Source of the DNA: Kordia antarctica
GTDB lineage: Bacteria; Bacteroidota; Bacteroidia; Flavobacteriales; Flavobacteriaceae
Assembly: GCF_009901525.1 (NCBI RefSeq)
Contig: NZ_CP019288.1
Coordinates: forward strand, 2,819,501-2,883,500
DNA: 64,000 nt
Direction: 5' to 3'
How positions within the stretch are numbered: the first letter of the stretch is position 1; each line of letters opens with the position of its first letter. The translations under genes were made by a program, and so were the position numbers. The notes under the pieces were generated by a model. It searched no databases. It saw only the letters and a list, made by a program, of their open reading frames with translations, and was not told where the DNA came from. This document shows positions 27,380 through 37,234 of the stretch, piece after piece.

Positions 27380-28300
27380 TTAAAAAATTGCTCTTAATCC
27401 TATGCTAAAAGTTTGTCCTAAACCTTGAAAACTGTTTCCTCTGACAAATTTATCAAAAGATGCTTCTAGGTTTAAAACATCGTTTAGTTGGTATTTACTT
27501 CCAATTCCCACGGAAGTGGAATTTTGAGAAAAATTATTCCCTAAATCAATCAAAAATGCTTGTTTCGTATTTAGATAAACCATTGATTTCTGCGTTGGAA
27601 AGTAACTTAAAAATACACCAAGTGGCAAAAACAAACTGTTGTTTGCAAAACGTTCGCCTACATTAGAATCCACATCTGCTTCTTCTCTTTTTTCTCCAAA
27701 GTTGAATCCGAAATCAGCTTGTGTAAATACTTGCCATTTATCTTGTCCGAATGTTTTATCGTAGAAGAATTTAGTCTCCCAAAACACACTTCTTTTGTCT
27801 AAATAAGGAGCATTTGCTTTGTCTTTAAAAATCGGTAAATAGATAGAACTCGTAAATGAAAAGTTTGAAATATTTTTGAAAGGTTGCACTCTAATTGAAG
27901 GCGCAATCGTTGTTAATCCGCTTCTTGCCGAGTTATTATCTTCAAATTTAAAAACGTCTAAAGCGCCTGCGCCACCAAAAGTATTGGAGCGAACTTGAAA
28001 GATAAATCCAATGTTGATTCTTCTATTTTTACTAATTCCTGTGTAAATCTCAGTTGTGTTTGTAAAAAATGTTTCTCGTGGAATATCAACAGAAGTACTT
28101 CCTGCATTTGTACGTTCAGTTTGTGTGTAAATACTATTGAAAAATTTAATATCCCATTGTCCTTTTTTCAATAATTTGGAAGGTGTATATTCTTGAATAT
28201 TACTCTTTTCATCTGTGGTTTCATCGTCTGAATCTTGTGCAAAAGAGACGCTAGTAAATAGTAATGTAAGTGCAATTGCAAATAGGTTTTTGGTTTTCAT
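27380..28300 (-). CDS. Outer-membrane beta-barrel protein, unknown function
   Basis: This is a 306-residue protein from the ATG at 28300. The frame could start at 28348, but the signal peptide MKTKNLFAIALTLLFTSVSF begins here. After a short acidic stretch, the chain alternates polar and aromatic residues as in outer-membrane barrels and ends in FSIGLRAIF. A transporter or porin-like role is inference. It stands 37 bases upstream of the GH113-like gene. Confidence 0.8.
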   Translation of the reverse strand: MKTKNLFAIALTLLFTSVSFAQDSDDETTDEKSNIQEYTPSKLLKKGQWDIKFFNSIYTQTERTNAGSTSVDIPRETFFTNTTEIYTGISKNRRINIGFIFQVRSNTFGGAGALDVFKFEDNNSARSGLTTIAPSIRVQPFKNISNFSFTSSIYLPIFKDKANAPYLDKRSVFWETKFFYDKTFGQDKWQVFTQADFGFNFGEKREEADVDSNVGERFANNSLFLPLGVFLSYFPTQKSMVYLNTKQAFLIDLGNNFSQNSTSVGIGSKYQLNDVLNLEASFDKFVRGNSFQGLGQTFSIGLRAIF

Positions 28301-28679
28301 GTTGGTTTGTTTGTTTGTGTATTTGTTTTTTGTTCGAAGTATTCTCAAAACGTCTTTGCGAGAGTTTTGAAAAAACTTGCGGCAATCTGTTTCTCGATAA
28401 ACAGATTATTTCGTCGTCTTTTCCACATAATAACGGTTTATTTCATAATCATGTTTAAGTCCAGAAAAAGTAAAGGAACTTACAATTTTGCAAGGATATT
28501 TTTCATCTCAAGCGTAAAACAAATTATAGCTTTTTGAAAATCCTTACAAAACACTTTTAATTTATACTTATTCTAAATCCGCTGTCTCAATATAAGTTCT
28601 TAACTTTAATCACGACAGAACCTCTGACACAAACCAATTCTTGCACAAGCGGGAAATCTTAAAAATCAATCGCATTCTT
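28301..28679. other. Divergent intergenic region
   Basis: It holds the promoters of the beta-barrel and flavoprotein genes, which I could not define, and a hairpin AATCTGTTT/AAACAGATT (28384-28407). I see nothing else. Confidence 0.35.
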
Positions 28680-30020
28680 ATGGAACATATTGTAATTATA
28701 GGTAATGGAATTTCTGGCGTTACGGCAGCCAGACATATTCGAAAACTTTCCGATAAAAGAATTACTATCGTATCTGCTGAAACGGATTATTTTTTCTCGC
28801 GCACAGCGTTAATGTACGTGTACATGGGACATATGAAGTTTGAACATACGCAACCTTATGAAAATTGGTTTTGGGAAAAGAATCGCATCGAACTGAAAAA
28901 AGGCTTTGTAAAACAAGTAAAAGATGCTTCTAAAGAACTCGTTTTTGCAAGTGGAGAAACCATGAAATATGACAAACTTATTATCGCGACAGGATCTAAA
29001 CCGAACAAATTTGGTTGGGCTGGACAAGATTTGGATGGCGTTATGGGAATGTATCACAAACAAGATTTAGAGAATTTAGAGAAATATGCGCCAAATAAAG
29101 AAGTTTGTAAACGTGCTGTAATTGTTGGCGGCGGATTGATTGGAATTGAACTCGCAGAAATGCTTCAAAGTAGAGATATTCCAGTCACTTTTTTAGTTCG
29201 AGAAGATAGTTTTTGGAGTGGCGTTTTGCCTGCGGAAGAATCGGAAATGATTAACCGACATATTAAGGAACATCATATTGATTTACGCTTAGGCGTTAAT
29301 TTACAAGAAATAAAATCTGACGAAAGTGGAAAAGTGAAATCCATTATTATCAAAGAAACTGGCGAAGAAATTCCGTGTACAGTTGTCGGATTAACGGCTG
29401 GAGTTACTCCAAATATAGATTTCCTAAAAGATTCAAATATTGAACTCGGTCGTGGCGTAAAAGTGAATCGTCGCCTGGAAACGAACGTGAAAGATATTTA
29501 CGCAATTGGCGATTGTGCCGAACAACATGAAGCAATTGACCAACGCAGACCAATTGAAGCGGTTTGGTATACAGGTAGAATGATGGGCGAAACCTTAGCG
29601 CAAACATTGTGTGGAAACCCTAGAGATTATAATCCTGGACATTGGTTCAATTCTGCGAAGTTTCTAGATATTGAATATCAAACGTACGGTTGGGTTTGGG
29701 CGCAACCAAAGGAAAATGAAGCGCGTTTTTATTGGGAACATAAAGGCGGAAAAAAATGTATTCATATCAATTATGATAAAAATACCAACGAATTTATAGG
29801 AATTAATACGTTCGGAATTCGCATGCGTCACATCAGTTTTGACAAGTGGTTGAATGAAAAACGTTCCGTTGAATACGTTTTGGAACATTTAGCAAATGCT
29901 AATTTTGATCCTGAATTTTACAAATTGCACGAAAAAGAAATTGTGGCAAAATTCAATCAAGAAAATAACACCAACATTCAACTCAAAAAGAAAAGCTGGA
30001 AACGTATTTTTAGTCACTAA
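28680..30020 (+). CDS. NAD(P)/FAD-dependent oxidoreductase
   Basis: This is a 446-residue two-dinucleotide-binding flavoprotein. The FAD motif is IIGNGISGVTAARH near the start, the NAD motif is AVIVGGGLIGIELAEM (about 145-160), and the flavin motif IYAIGDCAEQ lies near 285. A C-terminal extension of about 130 residues is rich in aromatic residues. It resembles nitrite reductase NirB-type and rubredoxin-reductase flavoproteins. I chose the ATG at 28680, since the longer frame adds 13 poorly conserved residues. The next gene, a membrane iron-sulfur protein, starts 24 bases later, so electrons may pass between the two. Confidence 0.88.
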   Translation: MEHIVIIGNGISGVTAARHIRKLSDKRITIVSAETDYFFSRTALMYVYMGHMKFEHTQPYENWFWEKNRIELKKGFVKQVKDASKELVFASGETMKYDKLIIATGSKPNKFGWAGQDLDGVMGMYHKQDLENLEKYAPNKEVCKRAVIVGGGLIGIELAEMLQSRDIPVTFLVREDSFWSGVLPAEESEMINRHIKEHHIDLRLGVNLQEIKSDESGKVKSIIIKETGEEIPCTVVGLTAGVTPNIDFLKDSNIELGRGVKVNRRLETNVKDIYAIGDCAEQHEAIDQRRPIEAVWYTGRMMGETLAQTLCGNPRDYNPGHWFNSAKFLDIEYQTYGWVWAQPKENEARFYWEHKGGKKCIHINYDKNTNEFIGINTFGIRMRHISFDKWLNEKRSVEYVLEHLANANFDPEFYKLHEKEIVAKFNQENNTNIQLKKKSWKRIFSH

Positions 30021-30044
30021 TCACCTCATTTTAAAAACCATACT

Positions 30045-31901
30045 ATGAAATTCATTCGAATTGCAGGACTCTATATATTCATCGGATCGGTGTTGTTGTT
30101 TATCGCAACCTTATTCATGGGAAATTACACGTTATCACAAACTTCTATTGAAAAAACGTTTGACGGAAAAGATGCTAAAGTAACCGAAACGTTTATCGCT
30201 GTTGCGAAAGAAAACGGCGTGTTGGACAAAACATATAACGATCAATTTTCGTTTATAAATGATGTAAAAGGATTATTTGACAAACACAACGAAAAAATTA
30301 CGCAAGCTGTTGCTGAAGAAAAAGGAATTACGTCTACTCAAACAAAGAAAATTATTAATGATGCCACTCAAGGTGGAAGTGTCTCGTATACAAAAGATGT
30401 TTTAGAGAAAAATTTAGCAGAAGCAGAAGTTACATCTCTTGACAAAGCTACAAATTGGATGTACAGTCCGAAGAAAACGTACGATTCTGCGGAAGCATTT
30501 CAAAAGGATTTAAAAACTAAGATTTCAGAAATTAATAAAAATAAAGCTAAAGATTTTTTATTGTACGATAATAAATATGCACGATTCAACATTACAGAAC
30601 GTGCCGCAACAGGAATCATTGCAGACAACAAAGCACTCTTTTTATTCCTAACTTTTGGTTTGGGAATTATTGGTTCGTTAATGTTTATCATTTCAAGATT
30701 ATTCTTAAAGCCAATTCCTGGAATTAAAAACAACGGAATTTACTTAAACAATGCTACAAATCGTGGTTGGGTTGGAATTGTAGTTTTCGGATTCTTAGTA
30801 TCGTTTTACGTATTATTATATTTTCATCCATACATTATTTCAAATTGGACAAATATTCTCGATCCCGTAAAAAGTATTTTCATTGAAAACGGCTCGGCTT
30901 CGCAATGGTTTTTATATGGAATTTTATACACGGTTTCTATGACTGTGATGGGAATTCGGATGTTTATCAAATATCGACACAATCAATATCAAGTTGTGCG
31001 AACGGCGAGTGTATTATTTTTCCAAATTATATTTGCGTTTCTTTTAGTAGAGATTTTACCATTATTCGATTTACCAGGTGTCGATTTAAAAAACGCTTGG
31101 CCATTAGATTATAATTTCTTGACAGATTGGAATGTGAAAAACTACTTAGATTCAGGTCATTTAGGAAAGTTCATGTTCTTTTGGGGCTTTATTCTTTCTA
31201 TCGTTGTCGTACCATTGTTAGTTTATATTTACGGAAAACGTTGGTATTGCTCGTGGGTTTGTGGTTGTGGTGGATTAGCGGAAACGCTTGGAGATCCGTA
31301 TCGTCAATTATCTGACAAGCGTTTGATTGCTTGGAAAATAGAACGTTGGTTGTTGTATCCAATTTTAATTTTTGCCATTGTCATGACTGTTGTTGTCGGT
31401 TACAATACTTATAATATTGTTGTAACTCCAGAACTTGCAAACGATCATACTTTTTTAGGAATCAACGCGTATGCAATTAATGAATGGTATGGTTTCTTTA
31501 TCGGATCTATCTTTGCTGGCGTAATCGGAACCGGATTTTACCCACTTCTAGGAAATAGAACTTGGTGTCGTTTTGGTTGTCCGTTAGCCGCTTACATGGG
31601 ACTTATTCAACGTTTTAAATCTAAGTTTAGAATTACCACAAATGGCGGACAATGTATTTCATGTGGAAATTGTTCTACGTATTGCGAACAAGGAATTGAC
31701 GTTCGCGCATATGCACAGAAAGGACAAAATATTGTGCGTGCTTCTTGTGTTGGTTGCGGCGTTTGTAGCGCAGTTTGCCCAAGAGGAGTTTTAAAATTAG
31801 AAAACGGAAATGATGATGGCGCAACGCGTCACGAAGTTCCTGAAGTAATTTTAGGAAACGATATGGATTTGTTTGAAATGCTTGAAGAGAGTAAGAAGTA
31901 A
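30045..31901 (+). CDS. Membrane-bound 4Fe-4S protein (NapH/NosR-like)
   Basis: This is a 618-residue protein. An N-terminal membrane segment is followed by an extracytoplasmic domain (about 30-185) and then several membrane helices. Cysteine-rich segments YCSWVCGCGG and WCRFGCPLAAYMG resemble NosR/NapH. The C-terminal ferredoxin domain has two 4Fe-4S motifs, CISCGNCSTYC and CVGCGVCSAVC. It probably moves electrons between a quinone pool or flavoprotein and an envelope acceptor. It is paired with the upstream flavoprotein. The acceptor is not in this window. Confidence 0.88.
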   Translation: MKFIRIAGLYIFIGSVLLFIATLFMGNYTLSQTSIEKTFDGKDAKVTETFIAVAKENGVLDKTYNDQFSFINDVKGLFDKHNEKITQAVAEEKGITSTQTKKIINDATQGGSVSYTKDVLEKNLAEAEVTSLDKATNWMYSPKKTYDSAEAFQKDLKTKISEINKNKAKDFLLYDNKYARFNITERAATGIIADNKALFLFLTFGLGIIGSLMFIISRLFLKPIPGIKNNGIYLNNATNRGWVGIVVFGFLVSFYVLLYFHPYIISNWTNILDPVKSIFIENGSASQWFLYGILYTVSMTVMGIRMFIKYRHNQYQVVRTASVLFFQIIFAFLLVEILPLFDLPGVDLKNAWPLDYNFLTDWNVKNYLDSGHLGKFMFFWGFILSIVVVPLLVYIYGKRWYCSWVCGCGGLAETLGDPYRQLSDKRLIAWKIERWLLYPILIFAIVMTVVVGYNTYNIVVTPELANDHTFLGINAYAINEWYGFFIGSIFAGVIGTGFYPLLGNRTWCRFGCPLAAYMGLIQRFKSKFRITTNGGQCISCGNCSTYCEQGIDVRAYAQKGQNIVRASCVGCGVCSAVCPRGVLKLENGNDDGATRHEVPEVILGNDMDLFEMLEESKK

Positions 31902-32125
31902 GCTGGTTGCTGGTTGCTGGTTATTTATTGTTGAAAAAAACTCATTTCTAATTAATTTTAAATGCTAAATTTTGAATGTTGAATTAAAAAGCTCAAATTG
32001 TCAATTCAAAATTCAACATAAAAGCCAAAGGCTAAAAAAGCAAACAGCCAAAAGCAAACAGCCAAAAGCAAACAGCCAAGAGCAAACAGCCAAGAGCCAA
32101 GAAGCCAAGAGTCAAACAAAAATAT
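31901..32125. repeat. Tandem repeats between the Fe-S and glycosyltransferase operons
   Basis: GGTTGCT is repeated two and a half times after the stop at 31901. Further on, CAAACAGCCAA recurs four times (about 32040-32092) with an AAG/GAG spacer. No gene is present. Confidence 0.75.
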
Positions 32126-32812
32126 ATGATCATTAAAGTCATCATTCCTGCATATAATGAAGCGGATTCTATTGCAAATGTTATTCAGGAAATCCCCAAA
32201 AATGTTAGTGAAATTATTGTGGTAAGCAATAATTCAACCGACAACACAGAAATTAACGCAAAAGCGGCTGGCGCAACCGTTTTGAAAGAATCACAAAGAG
32301 GTTATGGATATGCTTGTTTAAAAGGAATGGAATACATTTTTAATCAAAATGAAAAGCCCGATATTTTAGTGTTTTTGGATGGCGATTATTCAGATTATCC
32401 AGAAGAATTGACAAAAATAGTCGCGCCAATTATTGAAGATAATATTGATTTTGTCATTGGTGCACGCGTGAAATCGTTGCGAGAAAATGGTTCTATGACG
32501 CCGCAACAAGTATTTGGAAATTGGCTCGCAACGTTTTTAATGAAGTTGTTTTTTGGTGCAAAATTTACCGATTTAGGACCTTTTAGAGCCATTAAATATG
32601 ACAAGCTTCTGAACTTAAACATGGAAGATAAAACCTATGGTTGGACCGTGGAAATGCAGCTCAAAGCATTGAAACAGAAACTCTCGTATGTAGAAGTTCC
32701 TGTGAAATATAAAAAGAGAATTGGCGTCTCAAAAGTTTCTGGAACCGTAAAAGGTTCTATATTTGCTGGCGTGAAAATTTTAGGTTGGATTTTTAAATAT
32801 AGTTTTAAGTAG
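32126..32812 (+). CDS. GT2 family glycosyltransferase
   Basis: This is a 228-residue soluble GT2 protein. VIIPAYNEADSIANVIQEI and VVSNNSTDNTE form the nucleotide-sugar site, and LVFLDGDYSDYP gives the DxD motif. It resembles polyprenyl-phosphate mannosyl/glucosyltransferases that charge a lipid carrier. Its stop abuts the start of the next gene (TAGATG), so the three glycosyltransferases form one operon. It may supply lipid-linked sugar to the third gene. Confidence 0.9.
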   Translation: MIIKVIIPAYNEADSIANVIQEIPKNVSEIIVVSNNSTDNTEINAKAAGATVLKESQRGYGYACLKGMEYIFNQNEKPDILVFLDGDYSDYPEELTKIVAPIIEDNIDFVIGARVKSLRENGSMTPQQVFGNWLATFLMKLFFGAKFTDLGPFRAIKYDKLLNLNMEDKTYGWTVEMQLKALKQKLSYVEVPVKYKKRIGVSKVSGTVKGSIFAGVKILGWIFKYSFK

Positions 32813-34318
32813 ATGGAGTTTGATGCAGAATTTTTTAAGCTAGCGTTGTCGTTTTTCATAATGGCAATATATTCTATTGCGCTTATACTTATCTTACTAT
32901 ATAGCTTGGCGCAATTGAACTTGCTAGTCAATTATTTGAGAGCAAAAAAGAATGTAGATACTTCTCCGCGTTTTGATTTAAACAAGTCAAACGAAGTTCC
33001 GTATGTAACAATTCAGCTTCCTGTGTACAACGAATTGTACGTCATGGAACGCTTGTTGGACAATATTGCTGAGATCGATTATCCAACAGAAAAACTAGAA
33101 ATTCAAGTCTTAGATGATTCTACGGACGAATCTGTGATTTCTACTGCAGCACAAATTAAAAGATTACAAGCAAAAGGACTTGATATTACACATATTTGCC
33201 GAAAAGATAGAACGGGTTTTAAAGCTGGCGCGCTAAAAGATGGTTTGGTAGCAGCAAAAGGAGATTTTATCGCCATTTTTGATGCAGATTTTCTTCCGAA
33301 AGAAGATTGGTTGAAACAAACAATTCCATATTTTAAAGATAAAAAAATCGGCGTTGTACAAACACGTTGGGGACATATTAACCGCGATTATTCGTTGTTA
33401 ACAAAGATTCAGGCATTCGCGCTTGACGCACATTTTACGTTGGAACAAGTTGGACGAAATTCCCAAGGACATTTTATCAACTTTAACGGAACCGCAGGAA
33501 TTTGGCGCAAAACCTGCATTATTGACGCTGGAAATTGGGAAGGCGATACACTCACAGAAGATTTAGATTTGAGTTACCGCGCGCAGTTGAAAAACTGGAA
33601 ATTCAAGTATTTAGAAGATGTAGAAACGCCTGCCGAATTGCCCGTAGTTATTAGCGCGGCACGTACGCAACAATTCCGCTGGAATAAAGGTGGCGCGGAG
33701 AATTTTAGAAAAATGTTTAAGCGTGTTATTTTCTCTAAAAACATATCATTAAAAACAAAAATTCACGGAGTTTTACACTTACTCAACAGTACTATGTTTT
33801 TAAATGTTTTGATTGTTGGCGTGTTAAGTATTCCGATGTTGTACATAAAAAACACATACGGACATTTAGAAATTTACTTTACAGTTTCAAGTTTTTTCAT
33901 CATTAGTACGATCATATTTTTTGTATGTTTTTGGTTTCCGTTCAAACGTGTACAAGGCGGCGGATTTATGAATTTTGTAGATTATATCAAGATGTTTTTT
34001 ACCTTTTTCTCTGTCGCGATGGGATTTTCAGTACACAATTCTATTGCTGTTATGGAAGGACATTTAGGGAAAAAAAGTGAATTTGTACGAACGCCAAAAT
34101 TCAACATAAAAACACTAAAAGATTCTTGGAAAAACAATAAATATATCAAAAAGAATGTGTCAGGAAATACAATTATTGAAGCTATTTTAATGGTATATTT
34201 CTTATTCGGAATGTACAGCGCATATCCGTTAAATGACTTCGGATTGTTTCCGTTTCACTTAATGTTATTCTTAGGTTTTGCCTTTGTATTTTTTAACTCT
34301 ATTCGTTCAAAAGCGTGA
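32813..34318 (+). CDS. Membrane GT2 glycosyltransferase (cellulose/glucomannan synthase-like)
   Basis: This is a 501-residue protein. Membrane segments at about 10-30, 325-345, 355-380 and 440-490 flank a cytosolic GT2 domain. Visible motifs are VTIQLPVYNELYV, the DxD in IAIFDADFLP, the third acidic motif TEDLDLSYRAQL and the processive signature QQFRW. It polymerises or adds hexoses to a glycan or lipid. It is coupled with both neighbours, overlapping the next gene by 4 bases. Confidence 0.9.
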   Translation: MEFDAEFFKLALSFFIMAIYSIALILILLYSLAQLNLLVNYLRAKKNVDTSPRFDLNKSNEVPYVTIQLPVYNELYVMERLLDNIAEIDYPTEKLEIQVLDDSTDESVISTAAQIKRLQAKGLDITHICRKDRTGFKAGALKDGLVAAKGDFIAIFDADFLPKEDWLKQTIPYFKDKKIGVVQTRWGHINRDYSLLTKIQAFALDAHFTLEQVGRNSQGHFINFNGTAGIWRKTCIIDAGNWEGDTLTEDLDLSYRAQLKNWKFKYLEDVETPAELPVVISAARTQQFRWNKGGAENFRKMFKRVIFSKNISLKTKIHGVLHLLNSTMFLNVLIVGVLSIPMLYIKNTYGHLEIYFTVSSFFIISTIIFFVCFWFPFKRVQGGGFMNFVDYIKMFFTFFSVAMGFSVHNSIAVMEGHLGKKSEFVRTPKFNIKTLKDSWKNNKYIKKNVSGNTIIEAILMVYFLFGMYSAYPLNDFGLFPFHLMLFLGFAFVFFNSIRSKA

Positions 34319-35715
34319 TCGCTTCCGCGATAAAATATCATAAATTCTCTATCATACTTGTGTTCATTAGCGCCTTTGTATATTACTACATTGGGTATCC
34401 GTTGGTGCGAACTGATGTCACAATTTTAATCACATTATATAGTGTCGTTTTTTTAAGTTTTTTCGGATTGATCCGATTAGAAAAGCAACACTTTTTTACC
34501 CTTGCGGGAATTGCCATCGTTTTCCGATTGGTCTTTTTGGGAAGCATTCCGAACTTATCACAAGATTTTTACCGCTTTATTTGGGACGGAAGAATGCTGG
34601 TAGAAGGCTGGAATCCGTATTTATATTTACCAAACGATTTGATGGCTTCTGGAACTGCGCCAATTGCGGAAGCGCAGGAATTATTCAACGGAATGGGCGA
34701 TTTGAGTGCGTCGCATTATACCAATTATCCGCCAATAAATCAGTTGTGTTTCGCTTTCGCTGGATTTTTCTCTGGGAACAATATTTTAGGTTCTGTGGTA
34801 ATTTTGCGAATTTTAATCATTCTCGCAGATATTGGAACGTTGTATTTCGGCAAGAAACTACTTGAAAATTTAGGTTTACCTATCAAAAATATTTGGTTGT
34901 ATATCTTGAATCCTTTCATTATTATTGAACTCACAGGAAATTTACATTTTGAAGGCGTGATGATTTTCTTTTTCATTTGGAGTTTGTATTTGCTACAAAA
35001 AGGATCTTGGAAATGGACAGCTGTATTGTTAGCTTTTTCTGTTTCTGTGAAGTTAATTCCGTTGTTGTTTTTGCCACTGTTTTTTCAATGGTTTGCCAAA
35101 CACAAAGTATCTGAAATCAGCAAAATTACGTTTCAAACCGTTTGGAAAGGAATCCTAAAATTAATTGCTTTTTACAGTATTGTTATTGCAACAATTATCA
35201 TTTTATTTTTACCATTTCTCTCTGAACAATTCATTTCAAATTATAAAGAAACTGTCGGATTATGGTTTCAGAATTTTGAATTCAACGCAAGTATTTATTA
35301 TATCGCACGTTGGATTGGCTTCAAAATTGTCGGTTGGAATATGATTAAAGATATTGGGAAAATTACACCAATAATTGTATTAATTTTTGTCACAGGAATA
35401 AGTCTTTTTAGAAATAATAAAGATTTCCAAAAAATGATTTCAGCATTATTATTTGGACTTTCGTTTTACTTTTTTACAACCACAACAATGCATCCTTGGT
35501 ATTTGGCAACGTTATTAATTTTGAGTGTTTTTACCAATTACCGATTTACCGTCGTTTGGTCATTCATGATTATTTTTAGTTACACAGCATATCGGAATGA
35601 AAGTTATGCCGAAAACTTAGGTTTTGTTGCCTTGGAATATGTTGTTGTGTATGGATTTTTGATCTATGAAATCTTCAAACAATACACAAAAAAACCTGGT
35701 ATTCAGACTTCTTAA
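34315..35715 (+). CDS. Polytopic GT-C-type glycosyltransferase
   Basis: This is a 466-residue protein starting with GTG at 34315, overlapping the previous stop. It has about eleven hydrophobic helices. The loop FYRFIWDGRMLVEGWNPYLY with its acidic residue is typical of GT-C/GT87 mannosyltransferases that use polyprenyl-phosphate sugars. With the two upstream enzymes it probably builds an envelope glycolipid or glycan. The C-terminus is rich in lysine. Confidence 0.85.
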   Translation: MIASAIKYHKFSIILVFISAFVYYYIGYPLVRTDVTILITLYSVVFLSFFGLIRLEKQHFFTLAGIAIVFRLVFLGSIPNLSQDFYRFIWDGRMLVEGWNPYLYLPNDLMASGTAPIAEAQELFNGMGDLSASHYTNYPPINQLCFAFAGFFSGNNILGSVVILRILIILADIGTLYFGKKLLENLGLPIKNIWLYILNPFIIIELTGNLHFEGVMIFFFIWSLYLLQKGSWKWTAVLLAFSVSVKLIPLLFLPLFFQWFAKHKVSEISKITFQTVWKGILKLIAFYSIVIATIIILFLPFLSEQFISNYKETVGLWFQNFEFNASIYYIARWIGFKIVGWNMIKDIGKITPIIVLIFVTGISLFRNNKDFQKMISALLFGLSFYFFTTTTMHPWYLATLLILSVFTNYRFTVVWSFMIIFSYTAYRNESYAENLGFVALEYVVVYGFLIYEIFKQYTKKPGIQTS

Positions 35716-35808
35716 CGGCAATTTTCAGATGACTTTCTTCATTAAATAGTCAAAAAAAACCACATTTTTTCAGTATTTTTATAGTTAGAACCAATTTATT
35801 ATACCATT

Positions 35809-36528
35809 ATGAAATCATTACGACTGTTACCAATCGCGTTATTATTACTTTTTAGCACCTCCATATTTGCTCAATCTAGCGGCGCACCGAGAGAGTTTGA
35901 AAGTACTTCTCAGATATACGATCATCTTCGAAAATTATTAAACACAAAAGAAAAAGAGCCTTATAAAATTGATTGGGATAATGTAAAAGGAAGTCCGTAT
36001 TTATATGAAAATTATAAAATGGCGCAATTTTATATCGGCGATAAATCGTATGGAACTATTATGATGCGTTTAAATACGTATTCAAATGAAGTTGAATTGT
36101 TACCGCACGACGGACAAGAAATGGAAGCGTTGATGAAAGTTGATGGTTCTAGAGTTGTGTTTGAAGGAAAAACGTTAGAATTGTTTACCTATAAAGACGA
36201 AGAAGGATTTGAAAAGAAAGCCTATTTTTTAGTGTTAAACGATGAAAAAAACGTGCAGTTATTGTTGAGAAAGAAGTGTAAATTTTCTCCAAATGAAAAA
36301 GCTCCAACAAGGAATCAGGCAGATAGAGCTGCAAAATTTACACAATATGATTATTATTATATTGTAAAAAATGGCGAACCAATTTTAGTTGAAACTAAGA
36401 AAAAAGCTGTTGTAAAGTTATTTCCTGAGAAAGAAAGCGAAATTAAAAAGTATATCAAATCAGAAAAATTAAAGCTGAAAAAAGAAAAAGATTTCGCAAA
36501 ATTGATTGATTATGTTGCGACTTTATAG
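35809..36528 (+). CDS. Exported protein of unknown function
   Basis: This is a 239-residue protein with a signal peptide (residues 1-21, ending IFAQ). The remaining chain is lysine-rich, with FYIGDKSYGTIMMRLNTYS and GKTLELFTYKDEEGFEKKAY, and ends with a charged helix. I do not recognise the family. It lies 93 bases after the GT operon and its stop overlaps the stop of the convergent YidD gene by 6 bases. Confidence 0.75.
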   Translation: MKSLRLLPIALLLLFSTSIFAQSSGAPREFESTSQIYDHLRKLLNTKEKEPYKIDWDNVKGSPYLYENYKMAQFYIGDKSYGTIMMRLNTYSNEVELLPHDGQEMEALMKVDGSRVVFEGKTLELFTYKDEEGFEKKAYFLVLNDEKNVQLLLRKKCKFSPNEKAPTRNQADRAAKFTQYDYYYIVKNGEPILVETKKKAVVKLFPEKESEIKKYIKSEKLKLKKEKDFAKLIDYVATL

Positions 36529-36804
36529 GAGGAATCTTTCTGAAATATCTTCTTGATCTAAAATTTCGTTGTTTCTAAGTTTAATTTGCACCTTTTGATC
36601 AATAGGATTTATAAATGTCTCATATCCGTAACGGCAATTTTTATACCTATATTTAAAAGCATAAAGACCAGCGATAAAACCATCTTTCGTCGCTGTTTGA
36701 TATACATAATTTGAGCAAGATTGCTTAAAAATGCATTTTCGCCTTTTTGATTTTGGTATAATTAGCCAATAAGATTTTATTATAAATAGTAGAAAATACT
36801 TCAT
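36523..36804 (-). CDS. yidD: YidD-family membrane protein insertion efficiency factor
   Basis: This is a 93-residue protein. The family core is visible as CIFKQSCSNYVYQTATKDG and FIAGLYAFKYRYKNCRYG, after a short hydrophobic N-terminus. It is more divergent than the usual YidD; the RC.P end reads NCRYG. YidD helps YidC-dependent insertion of membrane proteins. It starts one base after the stop of the DUF4177-like gene. Confidence 0.8.
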   Translation of the reverse strand: MKYFLLFIIKSYWLIIPKSKRRKCIFKQSCSNYVYQTATKDGFIAGLYAFKYRYKNCRYGYETFINPIDQKVQIKLRNNEILDQEDISERFLL

Positions 36805-37034
36805 TATTTATTAAATACAATCATTTGTCGAGTCGTTGTATATCCTGGTTTTGCTCCTAATCCAAAACAACCTGCTTCAGGATGCACAACAGTAGTTACA
36901 CTTTCTAAACTAATATATTTCCAACCTTGATCGGAATAGTTTTTAATAATATTTTCCAATTGATTTGAAACATGATTTGATGATTCTTGACTTACATTTA
37001 CTGTTGGCACGAACGGCACTACTTTATATTCCAT
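36804..37034 (-). CDS. DUF4177-like small protein
   Basis: This is a 76-residue protein. Family features are the start MEYKVVPFVP, the helix with LENIIKNYSDQGWKYISLE, and GYTTTRQMIVFNK at the end. I use the ATG at 37034 because DUF4177 proteins start with YKVVPF; an upstream ATG at 37055 is possible. Function unknown. It is followed by yidD. Confidence 0.75.
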   Translation of the reverse strand: MEYKVVPFVPTVNVSQESSNHVSNQLENIIKNYSDQGWKYISLESVTTVVHPEAGCFGLGAKPGYTTTRQMIVFNK

Positions 37035-37234
37035 TATTTTTTGTTTTATATTCAAACTTATTCATAATAAAAACTAGTTCTTTACGGTTTTCCGTATGTG
37101 CAGTTAAATTCATAAAACATTCCTCCATTTTTGGAGTTTAAATCACATACAGTAAGTTTGGTGAAATTGTTCTATTATGAATGTTAACGCTGTATAGAAA
37201 CCGATTTAGTATAAGAGAAAGTTCTCTATGTTTA